Shown: positions 34,737-43,561, counted from the stretch's first letter. The stretch: 64,000 nucleotides of DNA from Acidobacteriota bacterium (GCA_028875725.1 JAPPCR010000006.1:689786-753785); one strand, 5' to 3'. A program made the numbers and translations. Notes: generated by a model from the sequence alone, not told the origin.

Positions 34737-36247
34737 GCGATCGCGTAGCCATCGTCGGCGGCGGCCATAACGGACTGGTCGCCGCGGCGCTCCTGGCGCG
34801 TTCGGGGCGCCCCGTTGTCCTGCTCGAGGCGCGTCCGGAACTCGGCGGGTTGGCGGCGACGCGGGAGCTCATCCCCGGTCATCGGGTCGATGCGGGCAGC
34901 AACGACCTGGGGATGTTCCGCCGTTCCGTCATGGAGGAGCTGGAGCTTGGCGGGCACGGGTTGGAGTTGATCGAAGCGCCGGCGGTAGCCGCGGTTCCGG
35001 CGACCGCCGATTCGAGCGCCGTCGTGCTCTGGCCTGAAGTGGCGCGTACCGTGGAGGGGCTGGGCCAGGTGAGCCGTCGGGACGCGGCTGCCTGGCCCGG
35101 CTTCGTGTTCGAGCTGGCCGAGCGCGCGGCGGCGCTTGAGCCGCTCCTTTCCAGGCCGTTAGAACTCGCCGACATGGGGCGCCTTCTCATCGCGCCGGAA
35201 CTCCTGCGGGCGCTGTCCTCGCCGCTCGAGGAGGCGCTGCGCGAGCGGTTCGAGAACCCGTCGCTGCTGGCCGCGCTTTGCGGAGTGGCGCTCCCTGCGA
35301 CCGGCCAGGGGCCTCGGGCGAACGGGACCGGCTGGCCGTTGCTCTTCCACTGCGCGCTGGGCGGTTCCGATCGGTTGGCGCCGGTGGTGCGCGCTCGGGG
35401 CGGCGCCGGGGCCCTGGCTTCCGCCCTGGCCGCTTCGGCCGCGGCGTCGGGCGCCGAGATCCGGACCGGTGCCGTCGTCTCCCGGATTCTCGTGGATTCG
35501 GGCCGCGTTGCCGGCGTGCGGCTGGCGGATGGCGAACGGATCGAAGCCGGGGCCGTCATCTCGACCGCGACGCTCTCCATCACCTTCCTCGATCTGATCG
35601 GCGCGCCGCTCCTCGAACCTCGCTTCGTGCGGCGCCTGCTCAACGTGAAGTACCGGGGCGCTGCCGCGAGACTGGCCCTGTCGCTGGACGGGCTGCCGGC
35701 GTTCCGCGGCCTGGAGCGGCCGGCGCTGACCGGCCGGATCGTACTGGCGGAGCGACCGGACGACATCGAGCGGGCGGCCGACGCCGGGAAGTACCGTCGT
35801 CTGCCGGCGCGGCCGTGGATCGAGGCGGCGCTGCCCACGGCGCTCGATCCGACGCTGGCGCCCGCGGGGCGGCACGTGTTGCTGGCGACGGTTCACCACC
35901 TGCCGTTCGACCTGGAGGGCGGCTGGGCCGCGGGCGGCCCGGAGCTGCTGGCCCGGGTGGCGGCCGAACTCGAGCGGTGGGCGCCCGGCATCGGCGGCCT
36001 GGTCCGGGAGCACGCGGTTCTGCTTCCCACGGACTACGAGGCGGACTACGGCGCAACGGCCGGCGGGCTCCATCACGGCGAGATGAACCCGTCCCAGAGC
36101 CTGTGGCTCCGACCGACGGCGTCGGCCTGGGCGGGCGAGCCGCTGCCGGTCGACGGCCTGTGGCTGGGCGGCGCCGGCTGCCATCCCGGCGGAGGCCTGA
36201 CCGGCTTGCCGGGAATGATCGCTGCGGTATCCCTGCTCAGGGGTTGA
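34733..36247 (+). CDS. FAD-dependent oxidoreductase, phytoene-desaturase-like (2)
   Basis: 504 residues from a TTG that overlaps the previous stop (TTGA). It has the dinucleotide motif VAIVGGGHNGLVAAALLARS at residues 4-23, LLEARPELGGLAATRE, a central LVDSGRVAGVRLADGERIEAG, and the C-terminal LWLGGAGCHPGGGLTGLPG. It is a distant paralogue of the preceding gene. The two are probably subunits or sequential enzymes. There are no other starts near the motif, so the TTG is well supported. The substrate is unknown. Confidence 0.8.
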   Translation: MSDRVAIVGGGHNGLVAAALLARSGRPVVLLEARPELGGLAATRELIPGHRVDAGSNDLGMFRRSVMEELELGGHGLELIEAPAVAAVPATADSSAVVLWPEVARTVEGLGQVSRRDAAAWPGFVFELAERAAALEPLLSRPLELADMGRLLIAPELLRALSSPLEEALRERFENPSLLAALCGVALPATGQGPRANGTGWPLLFHCALGGSDRLAPVVRARGGAGALASALAASAAASGAEIRTGAVVSRILVDSGRVAGVRLADGERIEAGAVISTATLSITFLDLIGAPLLEPRFVRRLLNVKYRGAAARLALSLDGLPAFRGLERPALTGRIVLAERPDDIERAADAGKYRRLPARPWIEAALPTALDPTLAPAGRHVLLATVHHLPFDLEGGWAAGGPELLARVAAELERWAPGIGGLVREHAVLLPTDYEADYGATAGGLHHGEMNPSQSLWLRPTASAWAGEPLPVDGLWLGGAGCHPGGGLTGLPGMIAAVSLLRG

Positions 36248-36408
36248 ACAGCCCGCGGCGACAGTCGCGCTGCATTCGAGCGGCGATGCATCCCGCCCAG
36301 CATCGTTGCTCCTCGGTCGAACATAGCCCGATGTGCTCCCTCGTCGCGCCTTGCTGGACGGGCGCCTAGCCGCTCTCGGTGCGACGCGCACTGCCACCGC
36401 GGGCTGTT
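36247..36408. repeat. 162-bp element with 12-bp perfect inverted ends
   Basis: AACAGCCCGCGG at 36247-36258 is the exact reverse complement of 36397-36408, and partial pairing continues inward for about 25 more bases on each side. The left arm begins in the stop codon of the FAD oxidoreductase. The element fills most of the 193-bp gap before the next gene. It could act as a long terminator-like hairpin or be a small palindromic mobile element. No T tract follows. Confidence 0.45.
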
Positions 36409-36440
36409 AGCCTCGCGCGACCTGAACCTGGAGATCATCG

Positions 36441-36977
36441 ATGAAGAACTTCCTTCCCTTCGTGTTCGCGCTCGGCACGGCCCTCTGCTGGGGCCTCTAC
36501 GGCCCGGTCCTCGGCAGGGCTCGCCTGGTGGACGAGTCCATGTCGCCGTTCAAGCCCTATGTCGGCATCGGCATCGCCTATCTCGTCATCGCGATCGTCG
36601 GCGGCCTGATTGGGATGAGGGTGATGGGCGACAGCTTCGAGCCGACCGGACCGTCGGGCATCTGGGGTCTCTACGCCGGCACCCTCGGCGCCCTGGGAGC
36701 ACTCTCGCTGACGCTCGCCATGTTCAGCGGCGGCGCGCGGATTCCCTACGCCGTCATGCCGGTCGTTTTCGGCGGCGCGGTCACGGTCACGGCGCTCTAC
36801 ACGCTGTACCGCGGCCGAGGCCAGCTCGAGGTGAGTCCCCTGCTCTGGGTCGGCATCGCGGGCATGCTGATCTCGGTTGTGTTGATCACGACGAACACGC
36901 CGCATCCCGGGCCGCCGGGCGGGGGGCACGGCGAGCAGGCATCGGTGAGTGAGGGGGAAGGCGAGACGGGACCGTGA
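36441..36977 (+). CDS. EamA/DMT-like integral membrane protein
   Basis: 178 residues with five hydrophobic segments: FLPFVFALGTALCWGLYGPV, YVGIGIAYLVIAIVGGLIG, GIWGLYAGTLGALGALSLTL, YAVMPVVFGGAVTVTALYTL and WVGIAGMLISVVLITT. The TALCWGLYGP opening resembles half of a drug/metabolite-transporter (EamA) unit, so it may work as a dimer. The C-terminus is Gly/Pro/Glu-rich and disordered. The substrate is unknown. It overlaps the next gene by GTGA. Confidence 0.65.
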   Translation: MKNFLPFVFALGTALCWGLYGPVLGRARLVDESMSPFKPYVGIGIAYLVIAIVGGLIGMRVMGDSFEPTGPSGIWGLYAGTLGALGALSLTLAMFSGGARIPYAVMPVVFGGAVTVTALYTLYRGRGQLEVSPLLWVGIAGMLISVVLITTNTPHPGPPGGGHGEQASVSEGEGETGP

Positions 36978-37915
36978 GACGAGGGCAGGGATGCGCCTGG
37001 GCGCGGTTCGCGGCACTTTCAGTCGCTTGCGTCTTCGCAGCAGGAGGCGCCGCGGCGGAGGAGCGGAGGGGCTTCTACCTGAGCAGCGGCATGGGAATCC
37101 ACGCCGCGCCAGGGGTCTTTCTCGTCGGCCACAGTGACGATCGAGCGAGCCGCTGCGACGAGTTCATCAATCCGCGCTACGCCGAGGTGGAAGGATGCAC
37201 GACGCCCGATCGCGGCTCCGGCGCGGGTTGGCGGACGTCGTTCGACAGCGCCCGCGGTCTGTTCGCGGGCGCCGCCCTGGGCTATGACTTCCGCGGCCGG
37301 CTGCGCCTGGAAGCGGAGTACTTCCGCCGCGATTCGAAGGTCGACCAGTCCGCGCCGGTCGCCAGCGCCACCGGCGCCACGTTCGCCAAGCTGGGCGGCG
37401 AGATCCAGGTTGCGGAAGAACGGATCAACAGCGTCACGTCGGACAGCGTCTTCGCGAATCTCTACGTCGATTTCGGCGGCGGCGGGCGGTGGAGTCCCTA
37501 CGTCGGCGTCGGCTTCGGACTCGGCGCAACCGAGATCGACTACGGCACCCTGTGGGCGCGGAACACGGACCCCGACTCGATCACGACCGCGGCCGGTTTG
37601 CCCAATGAAGAGGAAGTGCGCCGAAACCTCGCCGGCACGGTCACCAGCGAGACGACGACGCTCGACGACGAACTCACGGGTTACCAGGTCATCGCGGGCC
37701 TGAACTACGCGCTCGGCGATCGCGTCAGCCTCGACTTCGAGGCGCGCTGGACCGACTTCGACGGCTTCTACTCGCTCGACGAGGACGGCTGGCGCCGCCT
37801 CCGCAGCCATCCGTCCCAGCTCCGGCTTGACGGCAGCGAGCCCGTGTCCTACTGGATGGAGACCGAGGACACGGACATACGGGTCGTGAGCGTCAGCCTG
37901 CGTTACGACTTCTAG
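36974..37915 (+). CDS. outer-membrane beta-barrel protein
   Basis: 313 residues from a GTG overlapping the previous stop. The signal peptide is ALSVACVFAAGGAAAEE. Alternating amphipathic strands follow: GFYLSSGMGIHAAPGVFLV, LFAGAALGYDFRGRLRLEAEY, SVFANLYVDFGGGGRWSPYVGVGFGLG and VSLDFEARWTDFDGF. The C-terminal strand VSVSLRYDF ends in Phe, the barrel-assembly signal. It resembles 8-stranded OmpA/OmpW-type or P44-like surface barrels. The function is unknown. The last 23 bp overlap the convergent gene. Confidence 0.78.
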   Translation: MRRGQGCAWARFAALSVACVFAAGGAAAEERRGFYLSSGMGIHAAPGVFLVGHSDDRASRCDEFINPRYAEVEGCTTPDRGSGAGWRTSFDSARGLFAGAALGYDFRGRLRLEAEYFRRDSKVDQSAPVASATGATFAKLGGEIQVAEERINSVTSDSVFANLYVDFGGGGRWSPYVGVGFGLGATEIDYGTLWARNTDPDSITTAAGLPNEEEVRRNLAGTVTSETTTLDDELTGYQVIAGLNYALGDRVSLDFEARWTDFDGFYSLDEDGWRRLRSHPSQLRLDGSEPVSYWMETEDTDIRVVSVSLRYDF

Positions 37916-38366
37916 CCAGGAGCTTGGCGCAAGCAGTATGGCCGAGCGCGGCCCGGAGCGGTTTCACCATGTGGGCGCCGTAGCCGACGAGAAACAGCGC
38001 TGACGCAACCAGGTGCAGTGCAATCCAGGTTTGCCGCCAGAGGTCGCCGACGGCGGTCTGGATCAGGTAGCCGGAGACGATCATCGGGGCGCAGCCCAGC
38101 AGCAGGGACAGGCCGCTCCGGCGGCGGTCGCGTACGCGGCGCCGGTAGTGCCGCCAGATGTGGTCGTGCCAGATCAGGCCGATGCCGAAGACGAGCAGCG
38201 GCGCCGTCCACAGGTGGAGGTGCTGGACGTGCGGCTGCCACGGATGGCCGACGATCGCGAACTCGTCGGCCGGCGCGGTGAAGTAGCGCATCCAGGCGTA
38301 CACGAGGCCGGTGCCGCCGACCAGCAGGGTCGACGTGTGGAGGCTCCAGGCGGTGACGCGGTTCAT
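37893..38366 (-). CDS. four-helix membrane protein, cytochrome b561-like
   Basis: 157 residues with four membrane helices: WSLHTSTLLVGGTGLVYAWM, HLHLWTAPLLVFGIGLIW, GLSLLLGCAPMIVSGYLIQT and TWIALHLVASALFLVGYGAHM. Histidines occur within or at the edges of the helices (LHTS, HLHLW, IALHLV, GAHM). The pattern suits bis-haem b ligation as in b561/DUF4405 proteins, but this is an inference. It overlaps the FMN-binding gene by ATGA and is the last gene of the operon that begins with the porin. It could carry electrons across the membrane to the flavoprotein. Confidence 0.6.
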   Translation of the reverse strand: MNRVTAWSLHTSTLLVGGTGLVYAWMRYFTAPADEFAIVGHPWQPHVQHLHLWTAPLLVFGIGLIWHDHIWRHYRRRVRDRRRSGLSLLLGCAPMIVSGYLIQTAVGDLWRQTWIALHLVASALFLVGYGAHMVKPLRAALGHTACAKLLARSRNAG

Positions 38367-38941
38367 GGCACGAGTTCGCCGTCTCGTAACACGTTCTTCC
38401 TGAGGACCTGATCGAGCGCCAGGATTCTCCGCACCGCGTCCGTCGTGGCGCGGGCGGTCAGGGTGGCGCCAGTCACCGCGTGGATCGACCGTTTCAGGCG
38501 CAGTCTCGAATCGAGCCTCAGCCTCAGGAACTGGTCATACCAGCTCCGGCGGGGGATGTACTCCTCCGGTTCGAGGAAGGACATGACCTCCAGGCGTACG
38601 ACCCGACCTTCGGCGTCGACCACGACCATCACCGTCTCGGCCAGGGTGCGGACCCGGTGGACGTCGAAGTAGGCGACGCCTCCGCAATCGGAGCGGTAGC
38701 GCACGACGAGCCGTGAGTCGATCCTGGCTCCGGCCAGGTCGGCGGCGTGTCGTCGCTCGTCCTGGGTCAGGTAGAGGGTCTCGCGATCGACCCCGCAGTC
38801 CGGGAAGGCGAGTTCCAGTGCTTCGTCGCGGGTCATGAACACCCCGCCGGCTGCCGGCCGCGGTGCCCACAGCGACAGCACGAGGCAGCCGGCCGCCGCG
38901 GCCGCGAGCGCTGCGCGGCGGCTGTTCGCGTCGAAACTCAC
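38363..38941 (-). CDS. extracytoplasmic FMN-binding domain protein
   Basis: 192 residues from a GTG. After a signal peptide (AAAAAGCLVLSLWAPRPAAGG) it has a small FMN-binding domain. The covalent flavinylation motif is in AVTGATLTARATTDAVR near residue 160, where Thr would receive FMN from an ApbE transferase, as in RnfG and NqrC. An N-terminal region (TRDEALELAFPDCGVDRETL) resembles other FMN-binding proteins of porin-linked operons. It probably passes electrons in the periplasm between the cytochrome b-like partner and an unknown acceptor. No ApbE gene is in the window. Confidence 0.78.
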   Translation of the reverse strand: MSFDANSRRAALAAAAAGCLVLSLWAPRPAAGGVFMTRDEALELAFPDCGVDRETLYLTQDERRHAADLAGARIDSRLVVRYRSDCGGVAYFDVHRVRTLAETVMVVVDAEGRVVRLEVMSFLEPEEYIPRRSWYDQFLRLRLDSRLRLKRSIHAVTGATLTARATTDAVRRILALDQVLRKNVLRDGELVP

Positions 38942-38968
38942 GACGGTGCGTTTCTGCCGCGCAGACTC

Positions 38969-40360
38969 CTAGAAGAGGTAGCCCATGGCCAGGTTCCACT
39001 CGTCGAAGCCGGTGCCGCCTGGGTTGGTCCAGTCCTGGTAGCCGACCTTGAAGACGAGCCGGTCGATGGGTTGCCAGGCGGCGCCCCAGGTCAGGATCTC
39101 GCGATCGAAGATCGGGTCGCTCTCGAATCCGGCCGGCACGCGGACCTGAGTGTCGATCGACTCGATCCGAACGAAGGGCGACAGCGAAGCGCGCCCGCCA
39201 CGGTGGGCAAGCACGTCGTAGGCCAGCTCGAGGTAGTGCCCCTCCAGACGCTGGCCGATCGAGTCACTGCCGGTGATGCCCAGCGCTGCGTTCAGGCGGG
39301 CCGCGTCGCCGACGTCGCCCTGGGCCCACAGTCCGCGCAGGCGGAAACCCCGGTGACTCCAGTCGAAGTGGAAGTCGAGGATCTCGGTGCGGGCGTCGAT
39401 CGTGGCGCCGGCGGGGTCGCGGAGTCCCTGGCCGGAGTTCCCGACGTAGGCGGAGACACCGACGATCAGCCCGGGCGTCGCGGTGTAGTCCAGTCGCCCG
39501 GTCCAGGCGAAGTCCTCCGCCTGCGCCCTGGCGCCCTTCTGGCGGCCGCCGCGAAGGCCGTTGGAGCTGAAGCCGGCGCCCTTCAGGCCGTTTACAACGT
39601 AGCTCCGGTAGGAGAAGGGACCCACGTCGCCGAAGACGCCGGCCCCATTCTCGCGCCAGGTACTGGGGATGAGGACCTGCTCCATGTAGGGGCGCTCGGC
39701 GCTCGGGAAGAGCGTGGGCTCGTGCAGTTCGTTGAGCCAGCCCATGGGGAGCAGCAGGATTCCCGTGCGGAAGTTCAACTGCGGCTTCCACAGGTAGTCG
39801 ACGTACGCGAACTCGACGGAGGCGCTGCCGGACTTGGATGTCGAGGCGTGCTCGAACTCGATCTCCGAGTTGAACACCCATCTGTCGTCGAACTTGTAGC
39901 CGACGTAGACGATGGCGCGCAGGAAGTCGATGGTGTCGCCGAAGCCGGTCGGTTCGCCGCCTTCGCGCTTGCTGGCGTAGCTCTCGAAGACCATCTCGCC
40001 GTAGCCGCCGATCGACAGGCCTTCCTCCACGCGATAGACCTTCGAGGCGGCGATGCCCATGCCGTAGAGGCCCTCGGTGGCTTCAGCTCCCTCGGCCGCC
40101 GCGGCGCCGAGGTTGAGCTTCTCGATCTCCTCGGCGAGGACCTCGATTTGCCGTTCCAGTTCGGCCACTCCTTCGTCGGGGCCCCGGGCAGCCAGTTCGG
40201 CGATGGCCCGGCGCAGCGTCTCGATCTGCTCCTCCAGCGTCGCGATGCGCTCTTCGGTCGCGTCCTGCGCGGCGGCTGGGGCGGCCGACGGGACGAGCGC
40301 CACCAGTGCCAGGAGCAGCACCAGTAGTCCCGTTCCGGCCTTTCGAGAGTTGGTCTTCAT
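38969..40360 (-). CDS. porin-like outer-membrane protein with N-terminal coiled coil
   Basis: 463 residues with a signal peptide (LLVLLLALVALVPSAAPAAAQ). A coiled coil follows (ERIATLEEQIETLRRAIAEL and ELERQIEVLAEEIEKLN), as found in OprP/OprO-like and trimeric porins. A beta-barrel then begins at GLSIGGYGEMVFESY and ends in WNLAMGYLF. Loops such as FRTGILLLPMGWLNELHEP are typical of phosphate-selective porin O/P-like or cation-related porins. It is the first gene of a three-gene operon with the FMN-binding and b561-like genes. The gene is preceded by a perfect dyad with an embedded -35-like box. Confidence 0.82.
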   Translation of the reverse strand: MKTNSRKAGTGLLVLLLALVALVPSAAPAAAQDATEERIATLEEQIETLRRAIAELAARGPDEGVAELERQIEVLAEEIEKLNLGAAAAEGAEATEGLYGMGIAASKVYRVEEGLSIGGYGEMVFESYASKREGGEPTGFGDTIDFLRAIVYVGYKFDDRWVFNSEIEFEHASTSKSGSASVEFAYVDYLWKPQLNFRTGILLLPMGWLNELHEPTLFPSAERPYMEQVLIPSTWRENGAGVFGDVGPFSYRSYVVNGLKGAGFSSNGLRGGRQKGARAQAEDFAWTGRLDYTATPGLIVGVSAYVGNSGQGLRDPAGATIDARTEILDFHFDWSHRGFRLRGLWAQGDVGDAARLNAALGITGSDSIGQRLEGHYLELAYDVLAHRGGRASLSPFVRIESIDTQVRVPAGFESDPIFDREILTWGAAWQPIDRLVFKVGYQDWTNPGGTGFDEWNLAMGYLF

Positions 40361-40430
40361 CCGGTTCGCCTGCCCTCCAGTTCGCCGGGCAACGAGGCTG
40401 GCCTTCGGCGAGTCCGGAGATAGTGGATTG

Positions 40431-40458
40431 GCTTGGTCCTATTTGTCAAGGACCAAGC
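40431..40458 (-). promoter_or_regulatory. perfect 10-bp dyad over a -35-like box, upstream of the porin operon
   Basis: GCTTGGTCCT (40431-40440) and AGGACCAAGC (40449-40458) are exact reverse complements with an 8-bp centre. Read toward the porin gene, the centre spells TTGACA, the -35 consensus. An AT-rich CACTATCT lies about 18 bp on, 71-98 bp before the start codon. A repressor bound here would block the promoter. It could instead be a terminator of the lipoprotein gene upstream, but it lacks a T run. Confidence 0.55.
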
Positions 40459-40512
40459 AGGCGGCCGGCGGGATCACCGGCCGGCTGCGCGGTGCCGGCT
40501 TGGGCGGAAGAG

Positions 40513-40917
40513 CTACTCGACGACGCGGGTCGCGTTCGCTTCCATGTCGCCGAAGTCGCTGGCGAAGCTGCCGGTGAGGGAGTCGCCGTCGACCATGCCG
40601 GAGAACGTCAGGCTGAGCGACTGGCCGCCGGCCTCGATGTCCATGATAAAGCCGAGAGTGCCGTCGTCGTTCCAGGTTACGTCGGCGAGCTCGACGTCAC
40701 CCTGGGGCGAACTCATCGTTCCCATCAGGCCGCTGGCGTCGCCGGACACGATCAGGGTGGGTTCCTGGGTGCCGAGCGGAGTCTCGATCGTCATGTTCCA
40801 CGAGCCGACGGCGGCGGGCAGGGCCGGGGCGCCGTAGCCGCTGCAGGCGAACGTGAGCAGGGCGGCGACGAGGGCCAGAAGCAGGGTGTTGCGGAGGTTC
40901 CCGGTTGTGGGGGTCAT
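40513..40917 (-). CDS. small secreted lipoprotein
   Basis: 134 residues. The signal peptide ends in a lipobox (LLALVAALLTFACSG), so it is probably lipid-anchored. The mature part is a small beta-rich domain: VGSWNMTIETPLGTQEPTL, SGLMGTMSSPQGDVELADVT, LTFSGMVDGDSLTGSFASD. This pattern occurs in acidobacterial hypothetical proteins that look like lipocalin-type binding domains. The function is unknown. Confidence 0.7.
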   Translation of the reverse strand: MTPTTGNLRNTLLLALVAALLTFACSGYGAPALPAAVGSWNMTIETPLGTQEPTLIVSGDASGLMGTMSSPQGDVELADVTWNDDGTLGFIMDIEAGGQSLSLTFSGMVDGDSLTGSFASDFGDMEANATRVVE

Positions 40918-41043
40918 GGTGGCCTTTCCGGTCCCCGTCGGGACCCGTGTCGTTCGAAGCGTTGCCTGGAGCGTTCGATCGCTCCGTAGTCAGGATCGCG
41001 TAGGCGGCGAATGATAGCCGAGGAACGAGTTTGGCGGCGCGCC

Positions 41044-41946
41044 CTACTCGTTCTCCAGGCGGCGGCGCATATCGTCGAACATGGCCAGATCGGCCAGCGA
41101 TGGTTCCGGGTTGTGCAGGTCGAGGCTGGCGAGCGTGTCGCGCACGATGTCGGCGACTGCCCAGCGCATGTACGGCTTGCTGTCGGCGGGAATGGCGTAC
41201 CACGGCGCGTGGCTCCTGGTGGTGGACCTGATCGCCTCGCCGTAGGCGCTCATGTACTCGTTCCAGAAGCCGCGTTCGCGGACATCGCTGATGGCGAACT
41301 TCCAGTGCTTGTCGGGGCGGTCGAGACGGCGCAGGAAGCGCGCCTTCTGCTCGTCGCGGGAGATGTTCAGGAAGAACTTGAGAATCACCGTGCCGTTGCG
41401 CGCCAGGTGCCGCTCGTGCTCGACGATCGACTCCATGCGCTGCTGCCACAGGCCGTTCGGGTCCAGATGGGGGAGGTTCTGCTTTTCCAGTATCTCCGGA
41501 TGAACCCGGACCACGAGGACCTCCTCGTAGTAGCTGCGGTTGAAGACGCCGATGCGGCCGCGCTCGGGCAGGCTGCGGGCGGTCCGCCAGAGGAAGTCGT
41601 GATCCAGCTCCTCGCTTGAAGGCTGCTTGAAGTTGAAGACCTGGCAGCCCGCGGGATTGACGCCGGTAAGCAGGGCGTTGATCGTGCTGTCCTTGCCGGC
41701 GGCGTCCATGGCCTGGAAGATCAGCAGCAGCGCGTACCGGTTCTCGGCGTAGAGCAACCTCTGCTGACGGCTGATGTCGCGTACAGCCCGCCGCCGCAGT
41801 TTGCGGAGCTCGTTGTGGCGCGGGGCATCCGCCGGAGGCGCCGTCCTCCACTGCCGCGGGTCGAAACGCTTCGTACCCTCGGGCACCAGGTAGCGTTGCG
41901 CCGGCTTCGCGGCCTCGCGGGCGCCCTCGGGGCCGGTTTGAGACAT
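41044..41946 (-). CDS. ppk2: polyphosphate kinase 2 (PPK2) family protein
   Basis: 300 residues. PPK2 features are the Walker A QAMDAAGKDS at 78-87, the lid-region VNPAGCQVFNFKQPSSEEL, the Walker B-like IGVFNRSYYEEVLVVRVHP, and a C-terminal APWYAIPADSKPYMRWAVAD. It transfers phosphate from polyphosphate to nucleoside mono- or diphosphates in the cytoplasm. The single PPK2 domain and its length suggest a class I or III enzyme. It is divergent from a sulfatase gene with 50 bp between starts. Confidence 0.9.
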   Translation of the reverse strand: MSQTGPEGAREAAKPAQRYLVPEGTKRFDPRQWRTAPPADAPRHNELRKLRRRAVRDISRQQRLLYAENRYALLLIFQAMDAAGKDSTINALLTGVNPAGCQVFNFKQPSSEELDHDFLWRTARSLPERGRIGVFNRSYYEEVLVVRVHPEILEKQNLPHLDPNGLWQQRMESIVEHERHLARNGTVILKFFLNISRDEQKARFLRRLDRPDKHWKFAISDVRERGFWNEYMSAYGEAIRSTTRSHAPWYAIPADSKPYMRWAVADIVRDTLASLDLHNPEPSLADLAMFDDMRRRLENE

Positions 41947-41996
41947 GAACGCCTAGGATACTCGCTACGGATGCACCGGGTCAGGAGACGATCGCG

Positions 41997-43550
41997 ATGA
42001 AGCGAACCCATCGACGCGAGTTCCTCAGGACCGTGGGGGCGGCGACGGCAGGCGTGGCCGTTGCGTGCAGCCTGCGTTCAGAGCGGGACCTGGATCGCAT
42101 GCCCAATGTCGTCTTCATCCTGGCCGACGACATGGGTTACGGCGACATCACCGGGTTGAACCGCGACTCGCAGATCCCGACAGCGAACGTCGACCGCCTG
42201 ATCCGCGAAGGCCGCTACTTCACCGACGCCCATTCGCCTTCGGCCCTGTGCACGCCGACCCGTTACGGCGTGCTCACCGGCCGCTACTGCTTCCGCACGC
42301 GGGTCAAGCGCAGCGTGCTCTGGGGCTACAGCCGCCACCTGATCGAGCCCGAGCGCACGACGGTCGCGTCGCTCCTCAGGGACAGCGGCTATCGAACCCA
42401 TTGCATCGGCAAGTGGCACCTGGGCATGGACATGCCGGCGCGGGGCCGCGACGGTTTCCCCGAGGGCGACGAGGTCGTCGATCAGCGGGCTTACACGGGC
42501 GATGTCGACTGGGCGGGCCGGATCGAGAACGGGCCGGTCGCCAACGGCTTCGACACGTTCTACGGCATCTCGGCTTCGCTCGACATGCACCCCTACATCT
42601 ACATCGAGGACGACCGCTTCCTCGGCGAGTGCACGGTCGAGAATGACCTGCTCTTCATCACCGAGGACACCAGGGAAGAGCGCTACGGCGACAACCTTGG
42701 CCCGGCCCATGCCGACTTCCGCGCCGACGAGGTGATGCCGAAGCTGACCCGACGGACCGTGGAGACGATCGAAGCCCAGAGCGCTGGCGAGCCGTTCTTC
42801 GTCTTTCTCGGGCTGACGGCTCCCCACATCCCGATCGTCCCCTCGGAGAAGTTCCGCGGACTGAGCGAGATCGGGCCCTACGGGGACTTCTGCCTCGAGG
42901 TTGATGACACGGTGGGGCAGGTGCTCGACGCCCTCGATCGCAAGGGGCTGACCGACGACACGCTGGTCATCTTCACCGCGGACAACGGCTGCGCGCCCTA
43001 CATCGGAGTCGAGGAGATGAACGAGCGGGGGCATTACCCCAGCTACGTCTACCGGGGCTACAAGTCGGACATCTACGAGGGGGGCCACCGCATTCCGTTC
43101 GCCGCCCGCTGGCCGCGGCGCATCCCCGCGGGAACCCGCTCGGACGAGACGATCTGCCTGACGGACCTCCTGGCGACTTGCGCCGGCATCACCGGCACGA
43201 AGCTCCCGGAAGACGCCGGCGAGGACAGCTACGACATTCTCCCGGCGCTCCTCGGCGAGCCGCTGTCCGCGCCGATCCGGGAGGCGACCGTGTATCAGGC
43301 GGGCGACGGCTCGTACGCGATCCGGCAGGGGCGCTGGAAGCTGGAGGACACGCCGAGTTCGGGCGGCTACTACCGCGTGTCCCGCGAAGAGGCGCGCGAA
43401 ACCGGCCTGCCGGAGATCCAGCTCTACGACCTGTCGGCGGACGTCGGCGAACGGAGGAACGTGTACGCGGAGCACCCCGACGTGGTGGAACACCTGATGG
43501 CCCTGCTCGAGATGTACAAGCGCGAACCGCGCAGCGCACCCGTGCTCTAG
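41997..43550 (+). CDS. sulfatase, arylsulfatase type (Cys-type), Tat-exported
   Basis: 517 residues. A Tat-like signal (THRREFLRTVGAATAGVAVA) may also be a lipobox at Cys24. NVVFILADDMGYGDITG gives the metal-binding Asp pair. The sulfatase signature is LCTPTRYGVLTGR with Cys85, which is converted to formylglycine. GKWHLGMD, DNGCAPY and FAARWPRRIP are also present. It hydrolyses sulfate esters of a sulfated glycan or aryl sulfate outside the cytoplasm. The maturation enzyme is not in the window. It is the first of three sulfatases in 4.5 kb. Confidence 0.9.
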   Translation: MKRTHRREFLRTVGAATAGVAVACSLRSERDLDRMPNVVFILADDMGYGDITGLNRDSQIPTANVDRLIREGRYFTDAHSPSALCTPTRYGVLTGRYCFRTRVKRSVLWGYSRHLIEPERTTVASLLRDSGYRTHCIGKWHLGMDMPARGRDGFPEGDEVVDQRAYTGDVDWAGRIENGPVANGFDTFYGISASLDMHPYIYIEDDRFLGECTVENDLLFITEDTREERYGDNLGPAHADFRADEVMPKLTRRTVETIEAQSAGEPFFVFLGLTAPHIPIVPSEKFRGLSEIGPYGDFCLEVDDTVGQVLDALDRKGLTDDTLVIFTADNGCAPYIGVEEMNERGHYPSYVYRGYKSDIYEGGHRIPFAARWPRRIPAGTRSDETICLTDLLATCAGITGTKLPEDAGEDSYDILPALLGEPLSAPIREATVYQAGDGSYAIRQGRWKLEDTPSSGGYYRVSREEARETGLPEIQLYDLSADVGERRNVYAEHPDVVEHLMALLEMYKREPRSAPVL

Positions 43551-43561
43551 CAGTCCGGCGG

